A stretch of 64,000 nt of DNA, taken from positions 57,476 to 121,475 of the forward strand of contig BDDC01000084.1 in the NCBI GenBank assembly GCA_001662425.1. Direction: 5' to 3'. The stretch's first letter is position 1; each line of letters starts with the position of its first letter. This document shows, piece after piece, positions 10,316 through 22,182 of this stretch. Below the pieces are notes generated by a model. It saw only the letters and a program-made list of their open reading frames with translations, did no database searches and was not told where the DNA came from. This DNA is from Chlamydomonas sphaeroides (taxonomy: Eukaryota > Chlorophyta > Chlorophyceae > Chlamydomonadales > Chlamydomonadaceae). The position numbers and the translations under genes were made by a program.

Positions 10316-13272
10316 GTCAAAGAAGTAATCCAGCTCAACGGGAGTTCAGAGCGGACGGGTGACGGCAGCGCTGATGCCCGGGCGGCGGACGTGAAGGCGG
10401 CGGAGGTCAGGGGGGGGGGGACTCAGTGAAAGTCATGCTTTGGTTAGCGACGCCGACCCCGGCATATCACACAATTTCATGTCCTCATGAATACACTTAC
10501 GGACGGTGCGTGCTCTTGACTACGACCTCCGGCACGGATGGGCCGTGTTGAGGTGACGAAATGTTACGACCGGCTACGAGACCTGACGCGGTGCGCGCTG
10601 ACACAAGTAGCAGGAACCTCTGCAGCAGTTTTCAATTGTAGCGCGCGTGCGTTGCCGTTCAGAGTGTTGTTCGTAGTGTTGTCGCAGTTGGCATGCTAAG
10701 ATGCGTAGCTTACTGAGGTTCTAGTGGCAAATTCGTGCGCGGCACCAGTAGTCAGCTGAGTGAGACAACTTAGAAGCCCATCACGCGCCTTCGCTTGGCT
10801 TCATGGCGCTTGCATGCTGCAACATGGATGTTGCACGCGCCCCTCGAAAGCCGGTCAGAAGCACCACTTCTATTTCTATAGCTTGGCGTCGATCCCATGC
10901 ACCACACTTTGAGCCCTGCGTTTGTCTAGGCCTCTTCCGCTTGGTCCGCTAGGGTCCGCTCGTGTCTCCCCTGTCCGGGAGGCGCTCTCTCAGGGGCGCT
11001 AGTGCAGCGGCCACACCTGCCACCCAATGAGTCGCCGTACAGGCGGTCGGCAGACTAGGGATGGCGCCGTGGGGTGCCGTGTCTGCTCGAGGCCCGTAAG
11101 TACCATTGCGCAGGCATTGGGGCCCCTGATAGAGGCTGTAACAGGAGTACCTGCTACAAGCAAGAGGTCTCGCGAGATGCTCCACGGAGCCACGGGAGTG
11201 GTATATATGGTGTGGTGGGGGTGTTCCCGCCACAGAGGCCGCGGCCGGCGTCGTGCAGCAGCCGGCGCCCGACCTCCGCGGCCAGGTACAGCCCGATGTA
11301 ATCATAATCATTCGTTCTAGCTTATCATAATCATACGCGCATCAGATCAAGCTAGGCTGCACCCGGCCTGAAGAGGTAGGGAGGGGGAGGCAGGGGAAGA
11401 ATGCTAGGTTGTCTGGCGCAGGACGCGCGCCTCATGGTCTTGCGGTCTGAGGCAGCTGCGGCATGCTAGGGCGGCAGACAGACAAGGCTGCGGGTGTGCA
11501 CGGCGGCACCCATGCACGCAGGGAGGCGCGTGTCTTCAGTGACAAGTTTGAATCAACAGCACGCCGCGCGCCCGGAGGCGCGAGTGTTTATCGCTGCCGG
11601 CTGCTGTGGGCGACACAGCGCTGCTGGGCGCGACACAGGCGCTACGCGTGCCGATGCCGGAGCAGCCCGGCAAGCTCCGGTCGGCTCCAGACGAAGCATG
11701 CAACGAGCAAATGCGAACCCCAGGCGTGTTTCTGTGCCGCCTACTGGGTTTGATGGGTGGCGGATGCTGCGGCACCGATCCCAGAGCCGCTGAAGAGCCC
11801 TTCGGTCACAAGGACAGGCCAGCCGGCGGCCCCTCAGCGCTTGTGGATGCGCGGCTAGCCGAAACCAAGCAAGCGGAAGGCGCCCGTGTCTCGGCCCATG
11901 CTCTGGCCGGAGCTGCGAGGCGTACAGAGGGTGCGCCTTCGTCCTCTCCTCCCTCCCTACAAAGGAAGCGCCTCGCGAGGATCTCTGGCTTGTTAATGCA
12001 CGGCCGGCCGAAGCCAAGCAAGAGGAACGAAAGCGCCTCGCGAGGCTCCTGCATTACAGCCTACCAATCACAGCCCTCCCCCCATCCGGCTCACGCCGCC
12101 ATGGACCACCAACCCCAGCCCCCCACCTGCAAGCCGCCACGCAGCACCCGACAGCGCCCGGCCGCGCCCCCGGCCGCGCACAGCAGGCCCTGGCCCCCCC
12201 CTGGAGCTCCTGGCTGCTCGTGACCTGCTGGCGCCCCGCCGCCGCATGCCCAGCAGGCACACGAGCGGGCACGAGCGCCCATGCGAAGAGCCGCATGCCA
12301 GGACACGAGGGGGCACGGTCGTAACCAACTGCCAACTACCAGAATCACCCACCAACTGCAGTGAGTGCAGCCGCCAGCTCCCCGCAGGCGCTGCAGGGCC
12401 CCGACGCACGCCAGGTAGGGCGCCCCTCCACGAGAGCCGCGCCAGCAGCCCGCGCCCGCCTGCGGTAGCGCAGCGTGGGGCAGATGCACAACAGCGTCGC
12501 GCAGCGCACCCGCGCAAGCAGCTGCCGGCCGGGGCGTTCATCCGCCCCGCGCACGCAGGTGCGGTGCGCGGCCCGGCCCTGGGATGGCCAAGCACCGAGC
12601 CGCGGAGCGCAAGCCCGCAAGCCCTGCCGCCCAGCCCGTCTCACCTATGTGGGGCCTAGCGGGCCGCCGGCGCCGTCGCGAGGATGTCAACAACTGGCAC
12701 ACCGTCCCAGCAGCCGCCAGCACCCCTCCACAGCTGTAGGCCAGGCCGCTGCCGGCCGCTGCGGCCGCAGCGGCGCCCCAGCGGTTCGCAACGGGCAGGA
12801 TCGGCGCGGGCCAGCGCGGTCAGTACCCAGGCCCCATACTGCCGCCCTTGCGCGTGCGCCGCAGCGGCCGCTGCCACATGTCCAAATGCTGCCTTGGGTC
12901 CCCCGTTGCCCCATTCGCGGCTGCCCCTGGCCTAGGTGGCCTGGCTGGCGCCTCGAAGCACTGCTCGCGGCTACCCTTCGCCTTGTGTGTGCTCCCTTCC
13001 CAGGATCCCCACCGTCCCTCCCGGCGCTGCCTGCACTCCGCAGCCCACCCACCTAGCCTCACTGCCCTCTCAGCTCCCCGCTCAGCTCACCGCTCTCCCA
13101 CGGCCCCGCGCTCTTCTGCGCTTTGCTCCCCTCAACATCGCTCACACGTACACGTAACACAACAACACCATACTAACAATGAACGCCCTACGCTAGCAGT
13201 GCGAGGCGGAAGGTGCTTCGAGCCTTGCAGCAGTTGCCCCGCGAAGCCCCCAAATCCCCAGACCCCGCAACC
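10316..13272. other. Unresolved 3-kb region
   Basis: No complete gene is supported. Two minus-strand stretches look coding-like: about 11220-11310 (reads DYIGLYLAAEVGRRLL) and about 12656-12890 (reads QYGAWVLTALARADPA). I could not connect either to flanking exons in phase. 10440-10900 is AT-richer, featureless DNA. A degenerate direct repeat lies near 11.85-12.05 kb. Part of the interval is probably the promoter of the minus-strand gene ending at 8822 and the 3' UTR of the DUF952 gene. Confidence 0.4.
11847..12045. repeat. Degenerate direct repeat, period about 149 bp
   Basis: The 34-base segments at 11847-11880 and 11996-12029 share most positions around CCGAA-CCAAGCAAG. A 15-mer, AAGCGCCTCGCGAGG, is identical at 11966-11980 and 12031-12045 and contains the palindrome CCTCGCGAGG. 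Confidence 0.7.
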
Positions 13273-15176
13273 CTACTGCTCCGGCACTAGCCCCGGGATC
13301 GACAGGAACGCGCCGTACTTGGACCGCTCGATCGGCAGCTCTGACGTCACGGCGTCGTAGTCGATGGTGCCGTACTGCGGTGCGAATATCGCAGCACAAC
13401 CAGGGGCGGGTAAACGGCAACGTCACGGTAGAATTGCGAATGCGGCATGGGCGTACGGATCATCCGCCGTTTGGATGCATATGTGTGAGCAGCGTGGGTG
13501 CGAGCAACCGGCCCATCGACCTTGCAGGGAACGCCCGACGCCAAAAACACGTCGGGACCCAACGCCGGTCCCAACTGGGCCGGCTGCAAGCAGGGACCGG
13601 TTTGCCTACTGCTCCTCAGCACCCGCCCCAGCGACGTAAGGGCCTTTAACAAGGCGGCCAGCGGCCTGCACACCAGGCGAGCGCACCAAAGCTGAGACAG
13701 GGGTCGGGCCCTGCGCCTCCCAGCACGCCGGAGCGTCGCACGCAACCACACCAGACGCGGACCACTCCAAGTACCACCGACATTGCTGGTCACGTTCAGG
13801 CTATGTTGGCAGGCCTAGGGCTGCCCGGTGACCCACCAGGTGCGGGAACAGCGGTGCCTCCTTTCCGTCGGCGCCCGTGAGGCCCTCCGAGGACTTGTTC
13901 CCCACCGGCGCTGCTGCCTCGAACACAACCTGAGAGCGCAGGGCAGAAAATGCAACAGGATGCGTTGCCATGCTATTAGCGGACCACATAACACACTTGG
14001 TCGTAGGGCCTTCAGGGCAGCGGCGGTGGCAGCTGCATGGGGGGCATGAGAAGCACGGCCCTCGTGCAGCGGCGGCGGCGTCAGCAGGCAGTGGCGCGCC
14101 CAGTGAACGCATGGAGCCTGTGGCCATCGCCCCCGTCCACCACCACGGCCCATAACTCTCGTCGCCGGGGGAGCTAGGCACCGTTCTGGACCGTGGCGGC
14201 GCTGGCAAGGCAGCCACCGCGGCGCGAGCCACGGCCACGTCCGCGGCGCCGCCAGCGGTCGAGGCTGCGACGCGGCAGCGCATCACGGCGCCCCCGGCAG
14301 CCGCCCAAAGGCTCGGGGGGCAGGCGATTTGCTCTGCTGCTGCAGCAGACGCGCGCCCTGGGCCCGGTCAGAGAGGGTCAGAGCTGGCCGCGCGCGGAGG
14401 CAGGGTTGGGGGCCGTGTGCAGGGCTCCGTTAAGGCGTTTGGCTGCGGATGTTGCCAACAGAAACTAGGCGACCGCACTCCTCGGCCCCTGCGCCTCCGC
14501 ATGCGCTGGCAGGTTCCGGTAGCGGCCCCCGGTGCGAAGACCCGTCCAGTGGGTTGCACCACCGGTGGCAGCGGGCGATCGCTTAGCACCTTAGCTTTAA
14601 GCTTGGTTGGGTCGAGCACCAAAAGCGTGAAGCCGCCGGCCACGGAACGATAAAAGTGGTTGCCTGTGTCACGGCATGGCGTGGGGAATTGCTGTGAGGA
14701 GGTGACCCGGCAGGGGCGGCGAGGGCCAGGCAGGTGCACGGTACGTACCGATGCCGAGCAGGTAGGCTGGGTCGGCGGTGAGGTGGATGAAGCCGTCCTG
14801 TGGCGACGGCAGGTCGCGAGAAGTGGGGGGTTAAACACCGGCGCCAAGTCACAGCCTCGGCCGCCGACAGGAGCATTGCTGCCTCCAGCCAGACGTGTCG
14901 TGACGCAAGCATATTGACACTTGCCTGTTTGTAGGTTGGCGGAAAGTATGGGGAGCCTGAGGACTTGGCTTCCGACCAAAGGTTGTCCTGTACCATGTGG
15001 TAAAGCGGCGCAGAGGAAGCCATGACAACGACCGGTTGTAACGTGTGATGCGAAGCAGCACTGTGCGGTAGCAGTGGCCCGGCCGCAGGAGGCCTGGAGC
15101 CAAAGCGCGGGATCGGCAAGTTCATGGCTTTCGTCCTGAGGTTGAGCCCCGCAACACACAGTTTCGCCATAATCAA
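13273..15176 (-). CDS. DUF952 domain protein
   Basis: Five exons on the minus strand are 15176-14925, 14797-14749, 14663-14590, 13929-13837 and 13374-13273, joined in phases 0, 1, 0 and 0. The joined protein shows the DUF952 hallmarks in order: LYHMVQDNLW, DGFIHLTADPAYL, NHFYRSVAGGFTLLVLD, VVFEAAAPVG, then PLFPHLYGTIDYDAV near the C terminus. The LFPHLYG block is rebuilt exactly across the last junction, which supports the model. Intron 1 has a CAG|GCAAGT donor (GC-AG intron). Translation could start at 15176/15170, giving an organelle presequence, or at 15023 (MASSAPLYH). DUF952 is a small conserved family of unknown biochemical function found in bacteria and plants. Confidence 0.9.
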
Positions 15177-15517
15177 GACGACAGTGATATCGATTGCAGG
15201 CTAGCTTATTGGGGCTTACACGTGCTCCGGCAAACTGCTAGCTTGCGGGCGTTGTGCTTCCGTGACCATTGCCATCGCTTAGCACATCAACAATCGTGAT
15301 CAAGTGATCTAGCTGCAGTAGACCCGGCGTATGGGCTTGACGGCGCGAAGCCCGCAACGCTCAGCATAACGCTTACAGTCGCTGTGGCCGTCGCCGCCTG
15401 CGCACGCCGGCGCATCACAGGGAGCCTGTAGGATCTTCACCAGCGAGAGCGGCACGGAGCTCGGTATCGGGGGCGCATATCCGCGCGGACTGGCATCGCA
15501 AGCCACATCGCGAGGCG
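15177..15517. promoter_or_regulatory. Divergent promoter region, DUF952 / MPDU1-like
   Basis: The 341 bases separate two head-to-head genes, so they must hold both start regions or one shared bidirectional promoter. The DUF952-proximal half is less GC-rich than its surroundings. I see no convincing TATA box. Confidence 0.45.
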
Positions 15518-18500
15518 ATGCAGCTCCGCACGCCCGCCCCTAGCCGGGCGGCGCCTCAGTATGCGACGGGGACTGTTGGCTTTCCAGCAGGAGTGAGCTC
15601 CTCGCCTCGCCTATCGCTATTTCGGCACGCCGCCCAGCCGACGACGGCTGTCGCAACCAGGGTCACGCCGGCGCCAGCGGCTCCCTCAGGGCCACAGCTG
15701 ACGGCGCCGTCACGGCCGCCAGCGTGGGGCGCCGTCCGCCGCGGCGCTACCGTGGCAGCCGCAGCCGCAGCCGCCAGCGGCACCGCGACCGCCGCGGCGT
15801 CTTGTTGTGCGCCGGCGGCGACGAACACGGCGGCGGCCGCCGCCGCCACGACGGGCGTCGCGGTGGTCGCCAAGCAGACGTGGATGGACATCTTCGCGGT
15901 GCTGCTGGGCTACGGCTGTCTGGTGGGGTCGTGCTTCCGGAGGTGAGGTCGGGGTGCCGTACCTGAGACAAGTGGGGTGGGGACCCTTGACGACCCGGCC
16001 CCAACATGCCGTACATCCCGGCATCGGCCGGGCGCAACTGACCGAGCTGCGCTGCCATGCTTAGGAGCTCCGCCCCCGCAATGCTAGCGAAGTTGCTGCG
16101 GACCGGGGTCTGCGGCGGCGGCTGCGGGCTGCTGTGTGCGGTACACCGGTGCAGCTGGTGGCGAGCTGGTGGCGAGCTGAGGTGCTGTCCGTTAGGTACC
16201 TGGAGCTGTCTGTGGCAAGGAGGATGTGTCCAGCCCCTTGGGCAGCTGGGGTACAGGCTGCCGCGCATTGGCGCCGCGTTGTGGGGCACCCAACGCTGTG
16301 GGCACTGCGCGCTGCTTGCCCTTGGCTGGGCGAGGGACGGGCAGCCCTCGTACTGCCGGTGCAGCTGCTGCGGGCCAGGCGCTCAGCTTGTCGTGCCTGC
16401 CACCACGGACCGCGCCCTGCTGCTGCCTGCCACCGTGCTGCGCTCACTCGGTCGCCGGCCCCTCACCCGCCTCGCTGCGCCCCACAGCGTGCCGCAGATA
16501 GCGCTCATCCTGCGCACCGGCAGCGCCGAGGGCCTCAGCCTCACCGCCAACCTCACCGAGCTGCTGTGCTTCACGGTCAACGTGGCCTACAACATCCAGC
16601 AGGTGTCAGCCTAAACATAAACATGTGTGCAACTAGATCATGAAGCTGTGATGGTCGCAGCTCCAGCAGAGGTTGCGTGGCAAGCCACGGAGAGCCAGGG
16701 CCTAGCAGCCGGGGCCTGGGCCGTGCACAGGTGTCCGTTCCGGCAACCCTAAACCCTAAAACCCTGAAACCCTGGAACCCGCAGGGCTACGCCTTCAACA
16801 CGTACGGCGAGGTGTTTGCATGCTGGATCCAGGACGTCATCATCGTGTGGCTCATATTCAGGTGCGCTGGATAGGTGCCTCTGGCGGGCTGGGTTGAGGT
16901 AGCGGGCTCCCAAGCGGCCGGCGGGTCGCCGCCAGGCGCTCGCCGCGTTGCCCCTGCAGCCCCTGCACGCGAGCATGTCGAGGGCCCGAGCTTGTAGCGG
17001 CGCCAGCCGAGTGAGGGTGTCGGCGTCGGTACCGTACACGGCGACCACGCGCCGTACCGTATTCGGGATCGGGACCCCATGCGCGCGGGCGTTGGTGAGG
17101 GCACAGCGGCAGGCGCAGGCGCAGGCAGGCCCTGGCCCGAGGCCATCCCTGAGGCGCTGCAGCGGCCTCGCGCCAGAGCCTGTCGAGCTCAGACGAGCCC
17201 AGGGCAGGCGCAGGCACCGGCCGCCCCCTGGCCCCACGCCCTCTCCTTGCACGCCACCGCAGCCGCACGCCAGCGCACGGCAGGGTTGGGTGCCGGGACC
17301 AGCCAGCGTGAGGCTGTCCTCGCGGCCGCCGCTGCCCCCACACCGCCGCGATTTACGCCAGCGGCCCCTATGCCCCACCGTCCTCCGCTGGCCCCGTGCC
17401 CCGTGTCGTGCTCTCGTGTGTGCGTAGGCACATGCGGCTCGGGGCGCCCATCATCGCCGCCGCCGCCGCCGCCTTCCTGGCCGCCTGCGTCTGGCTCTTC
17501 GGCCCGGCCTGCTCCATACAGGTGGGGGCACCGGTCATTGTTGGTCCAGCTGTCGGCGGTCGCTCAGGGGGCGTCGGCCGCTGTCCTATTGTGCTCACAG
17601 CCCATCCCCTACCGCGTGCTCCAACCACCATGTCCACTCCCGCCCGCCTCCTCTCCCCTCGCCCACCTCCCACCTCACGCCGCCCCCTCCCTTAAGCCCT
17701 TCTCCCTCCCCGTCCTCCCCCGCCCACACTTCTGCTTCGGAGTTTGCTTACTAGCTCGCTCCTCCCTCGGTACTCCCGTCCTCCCACACCCCGCCCAGGT
17801 GCTGGCCGGCCTGCAGCTGAGCACCGTGGTGGTGATGGCGGTGGGCGCAAAGCTGCCGCAGATCTGGCTAAACGTGCAGCGGGGCAACGCGGGCGTGCTG
17901 TCGGTCGCCACCTGCTGCCTCAACGTGGCCGGGTGCATCGTGCGCATCTTCACCACCGCGGTGCGGTCGGGGCCGTTGGCGGTTGGCTGCGGTTGGCCGT
18001 TGCGGCCTACGGTTGCGACCTGCGGCTGCGGGGTGTGCTGCGCGGCCGTCGGGCTGCGCGTGTCTCGCGCACCGGGCTGTGGCGCCAGCCAGAGGGGCGG
18101 GGCTAGGGCCCGGGCTGCGGTTGCACGGCGCAGGTTTGCCTCAGTGCGCGTGCTGTGGGCTCGCACGGCCACCGGACCCGCTTGCATGCAACCCAACCCG
18201 CACGCGAGGCCGTTGCCGGAGGGCGCGCAATGGCTGCCATGGGAAGCCGCGGCCATTGGGCCGGGACTGGGATGCTGCTGGGCCGGCCAGCATGTGTTGG
18301 CACGCCATCGAGACATCTAGACATACCGCATCTGGACAGTTGTTGCACCCCACCGCCACCACCACGAACCGGGAGAATAGAGTATGTGTTCTTCAGCTTC
18401 GCGACTGCCTTTTGGTTCCATCTATGCTTCGCAATCTCTCTCTCTCTCCGGCTCCCAACAGGTGCTCACGCACGACACCATCATCCTCGGCGGCTGCATC

Positions 18501-18737
18501 CTGCAGCTGCTGCTCAACGGAGTGCTGCTGTGGCAGGCGGTCATGACGCCGGGGCGGCCGGAGACCGCAGCGGCGGCCAAGGAGGGAGAGGAGGGCGGCG
18601 GCGGCAGCGGGGTGGTGGCGGCGGTGGCGGGGACGGACCCGCCGGCGGGCGGCATGCGGGGGCAGGCACGGCAGCCGGGCAGCGGGCCGGACGCGGACGG
18701 AGGCGGCTCGGCGGCGGTGGTGCCGGCGGCCGCGTAG
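15518..18737 (+). CDS. MPDU1: MPDU1-like PQ-loop membrane protein
   Basis: Six exons are 15518-15942, 16488-16602, 16785-16861, 17428-17521, 17799-17960 and 18462-18737, giving 382 residues. The protein has two PQ-loop repeats: CFRSVPQIALILRTGSAEGL and AKLPQIWLNVQRGNAGVLS. About seven hydrophobic segments include WMDIFAVLLGYGCLVG, IIVWLIF, LGAPIIAAAAAAFLAACVWLF and LGGCILQLLLNGVLLW. This fits the mannose-P-dolichol utilisation defect 1 family, small multi-span proteins needed for use of dolichol-linked sugars at the ER. The first 110 or so residues are Ala/Pro/Ser/Thr-rich with scattered Arg and look like a plastid or mitochondrial presequence, not an ER signal, so the location may differ. 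The C-terminal tail is Gly/Ala-rich. Intron 2 contains telomere-like DNA just before its acceptor. Confidence 0.88.
16745..16780. repeat. Interstitial telomere-like repeat in an intron
   Basis: AACCCTAAACCCTAAAACCC is followed by degenerate CCTGAAACCCTGG units. The units match the 7-bp plant (CCCTAAA) and 8-bp volvocine (CCCTAAAA) telomere repeats. The run ends four bases before the exon at 16785 and overlaps the position of the polypyrimidine tract. Confidence 0.8.
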
Positions 18738-20465
18738 AGCGGGCGAGTGCGGTGCGTTGCTGCCGCAGTGCGCACCCCTGCGCCCGTTCGGCCGCTCTTC
18801 GCGAGCGCTCTGCAGGGTCGCGGCGCTGCGCCGTAAGGGGCTGCCGGCCGTGCAGCGCCGCCGCCGGCTCAGGCCGCCGGCGCCGAGAAGGCGGCGGCGC
18901 CGGTGGCGGCGGCGGCGGCGTGCTGCGTGGAGGCTGGCGAGGAGAGCGAGGGAGACCGGGTGGCGGCTGACAGGAGTGACAATAGCTGGCGTCGAGGGCT
19001 GTGCGTCGGCCGTGTCGCGAGGCGATGCAGGCGGGCGGCTCAGCGCCAGGGCGCAGCGCTGGCTCTGCAGGGAGTGGCCGCGCAGCTGTGCGGCGGCGGC
19101 ACACGCTAGGGTAGGCGGGCAAAGAGAGGGGCGTGGCGGATGCAGAGGGCGTGGCGGCAACGGCGGCCGTGCCCAGCGATTTTGCCTAGCTGTATGGGGT
19201 GTGAGGTATTTGCCTAGCTGTATGGGATGTGAGGTATGTGCAGCTCCATCTGTGGCGCTGGGGAGTGCTCGTGTGTGGCGCACTGCGGGTCTGTGAGAGA
19301 GGACCATTGATGAGATACGGTACGCACAAGGGAGCAGGTGGGCGGCCAGTCGCGTCGTGGCTGAACTGCGGGGGCGGTGGGCCGAGCACAGGTCCACTGA
19401 TTTCCACGCTAGTTCAACGGTGATAGGACGTGTCAACGTCAAACGGCGAGGTGAGGGCCCGGTTCGGCGAACGAGCCGGCTAGGGGAGTGGCGCTGGGGG
19501 GCATCGGTACCCCGCTGACTTGAACCCGGGGGTTCGAGCGGTTCGGAGTCGCGGCGGCCTGGGGGATACTCCCATGGTGAGCTCTCGGCGCTGCTGTGCA
19601 ATGAGGTATGGCTTGTGGGGCTCCGGGCTGGCTGCCTTGCGTGCCGGACAAACTTACGGACGAAGCGCCTTCAGAGGTTACGAGGGCGCCTCTGGCGCTC
19701 GCAGCGGGCCCACAACTTCCCACACCTGTACAGACCTGTAAGAGCGTGTGAGCCACGGTGAGCGGACTGGGCGCGTGCGGTTGGCTGAGCACCATGTGGG
19801 GACAGCGAGACGGTCAGGCGACCCTGTCAGTTTCATGGGGGATGCCCCCTGTATCGGGATGTCTTGGGCGGAGGAGGTGCAGCGTGGCCCAGCATAGCTC
19901 AGCAATGCCCCCACCTGTCAGCTTGCTGCAGCTTGCGTCACAGGGCGCCACCAGGGTTCGGTAGCTGGGAGTAGGCTGTGGGAAGTAGGAGGTGAAACAA
20001 CCCCTGGTCGTCAGATTTTGCTCGCGTTGCCAGGAGGGCGCCTCCTGCGCGTTGCTGCCTGCCTGACTGGCGGCAGGGGCCCGGGGCCACGAGCGCCTTG
20101 ATGGCTCGTCAGGCAAGGTATGACGGTGTCAAGGCTCTGTGCTATCGTATACAGAAGACGGCGCGTCTAATCGGGCGGCCCCTTGCGCATGAAGTCGCTG
20201 TGATGAGGACAGGACAAAGGCCCAGTTCACAGCCAGAGATAGGCCTGCGGATGTGGAGAGATGCGGAGTGACGGAAGTGATGGTATGTAGTAGCGTGAAT
20301 GTTAAGTCCGTGCGCAGTAAGGCAAGGCCTTGTGGAGTACTGGCTGGCGCGGTGAGCGACATCTGCGGGGGGGTCCGTGCGGGGCTGCGTGGGGGAGGGG
20401 AGGGTACTTGTGTGCCGACCATCGCCACAGTTCCCAGGTTACACACACATACGCAACACATCATC
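18738..20465. other. 3' UTR and intergenic DNA
   Basis: I see no supported gene. Up to about 19100 the sequence is GCG/GGC-rich. A short duplicated phrase, TTTGCCTAGCTGTATGGG, occurs at about 19180 and again at about 19209. A TGTAA candidate poly(A) signal lies at 19737-19741. The last part should include the promoter of the gene that starts at 20466. Confidence 0.5.
19737..19741 (+). terminator. Candidate TGTAA polyadenylation signal
   Basis: It is the first TGTAA I see downstream of the MPDU1-like stop, implying a 1-kb 3' UTR, which is normal for volvocine genes. Short motif, weak evidence. Confidence 0.3.
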
Positions 20466-22182
20466 ATGCTGCTGCAGCAGCACGCAGCTGGCCGGGCCGC
20501 TCCGCCAGCGCGCTGCGCGCAGCGAGCTTGCCCGTCGCTGTTCTTTCAGCTACCAAGTCGGCGACATGACATCCAAGCTACAATGCGCGAGGAAATTGTG
20601 ATAGCAGCACCGAGCACCGTCAGCGTGGAATGCAAGCGTGCCAGCATTGAGGTGTGATGCAGGAGCCGCGACCAAGCGATGCCATGTCTAGCTACCACCC
20701 GTCGCACGTATTGATGCGCAGCGGGTGGAGCAACGGCACGTACCTGTGCAATGCCACTTCACGACCCACCTCCATCCACACCGCCGCAGGTCTCCAGAAG
20801 CAAGTCTCTGCAGGATATGGCGCAGCGCTTTGCCGGCTTCAGCAGCTATGCTGACCACGTGGTGGTAGCTGCGGCGTGGGCCCGCCTGGGCAAGCTGGCC
20901 AAGCATGCCGAAACCGAGCAGGCGCGCGCCTTTGCCCGCACGCACTTGCTGTCCCAGACCGCCGCCTGCATACCGCTGATGCAGCTACGGGCGCTGTCCA
21001 ACGTCGTGTACGGCATTGGTACGACAGGGCACGGGGATGCGGAAGTGATGCGGGCGCACGCTTGTTGCGGCCGCGCCCCTGCGCCCGTGGGTGCATGTTG
21101 CCTGGTTGCGGGGTAGGCAACAGCCCCGCTGCATGTCCGATGCTGCCTGCCTCATCCATCCCCGTGGCCCTCCGCCACCCCAGGCCGGTTGCAGCTGGAC
21201 CTCGCGTCCGAGCCCCACGGCGCCCCCCTGGCGGCCCAGATCGAGGCCCAGGCGCGGGCCCTGGTGGCTGCCGGCGGGCTGGACAGCCGGCGCGACTGCA
21301 TCCAGCTGTGGCAGGGGCTGCACAGCTCCCGCTACCCCTGGTCCCCCAGCTTCCTGACGCACCTACTAGGTGCCACGCTGGCCCTCGACATGGCCGGCTG
21401 GCCGCCGTCCGACGGCGTGGGCGTGTGGGTGCCGGTCGTGGGCCTGGTCGCGGACGGCCGGCTGCCGCTGGAGGCGGATGGCCGGGCGTTCCTGGTGGCT
21501 GCCATCGGCGACAGCATGGCGACGTGGGACATGGACCACGCTCAGGTGGGCTGCACTTGCTTGGACGCTGCTGCCGAGCTGCATGGCCCGCGGCACGATG
21601 CGAGCTACGCCGCGTTGTGGCTACCAACTAAGGGGCCACAGCTATGAGTGCAGCCCAAATAGGGTTGGGCTCGGGACCCGAACTGGATGCGGCATGCTGT
21701 CGTTATGTCCAAGCCAAGAACCGCAACCCCTCACCCGCGCGCAGACCCTCGCCGCGCTGCCGTCGCTCGCGGCCATCCCCAGCACGCTGCAGCAGAGCTT
21801 CACGCCCGAGCAGCTGCACTGGCTGGACGGCGCGCTGCTCGACGCGCCCGCCGCCGAGCTGGATGCCGTGCCGCCCAACGGCCTCGCGCACGCGCTGCGG
21901 GCTCTCACGCAGCAAGGCCACCAGCCCAACCGGCGCAGGGTGGTGCGCTGGGAGGCGCTGCTGCTGGCCGACCTGGCCGCACGGTCCGGGGCGCCGCCGC
22001 GGCAGCGCGCCGCGAGCGTGGCGCTGGCGGGGCGGGCGCTGCGGTCGTGTCGCTGGCACTTTCCCAGGCCCGAGCTGAAGCAGCTGGTGCAGGAGGCGGC
22101 CGAGGTGGCGCGCAGCGAGCCGGGCGTGCCCAAGGTGGCGCGGGACACGCTGGAGAAGCTGCGCGTGGTGTGGGGGTTGTAG
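20466..22182 (+). CDS. Putative organelle helical-repeat protein (OPR-like)
   Basis: Four exons, 20466-20651, 20790-21018, 21184-21545 and 21745-22182, join in phases 0, 1 and 0 to give 404 residues. The start at 20466 opens an Ala/Arg/Pro-rich segment (about residues 1-40) with the look of a plastid or mitochondrial transit peptide. The rest is rich in amphipathic helices. Repeated phrases such as LMQLRALSNVVYGIGRLQ and GLAHALRALTQQGHQPN resemble octotricopeptide (OPR) or FASTK-like repeats, RNA-binding factors very numerous in Chlamydomonas. The canonical OPR PPPEW signature is absent, so the family is inferred. No RAP or other catalytic domain is seen. If it is OPR-like it would act in maturation or translation of an organelle mRNA. 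Confidence 0.6.
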
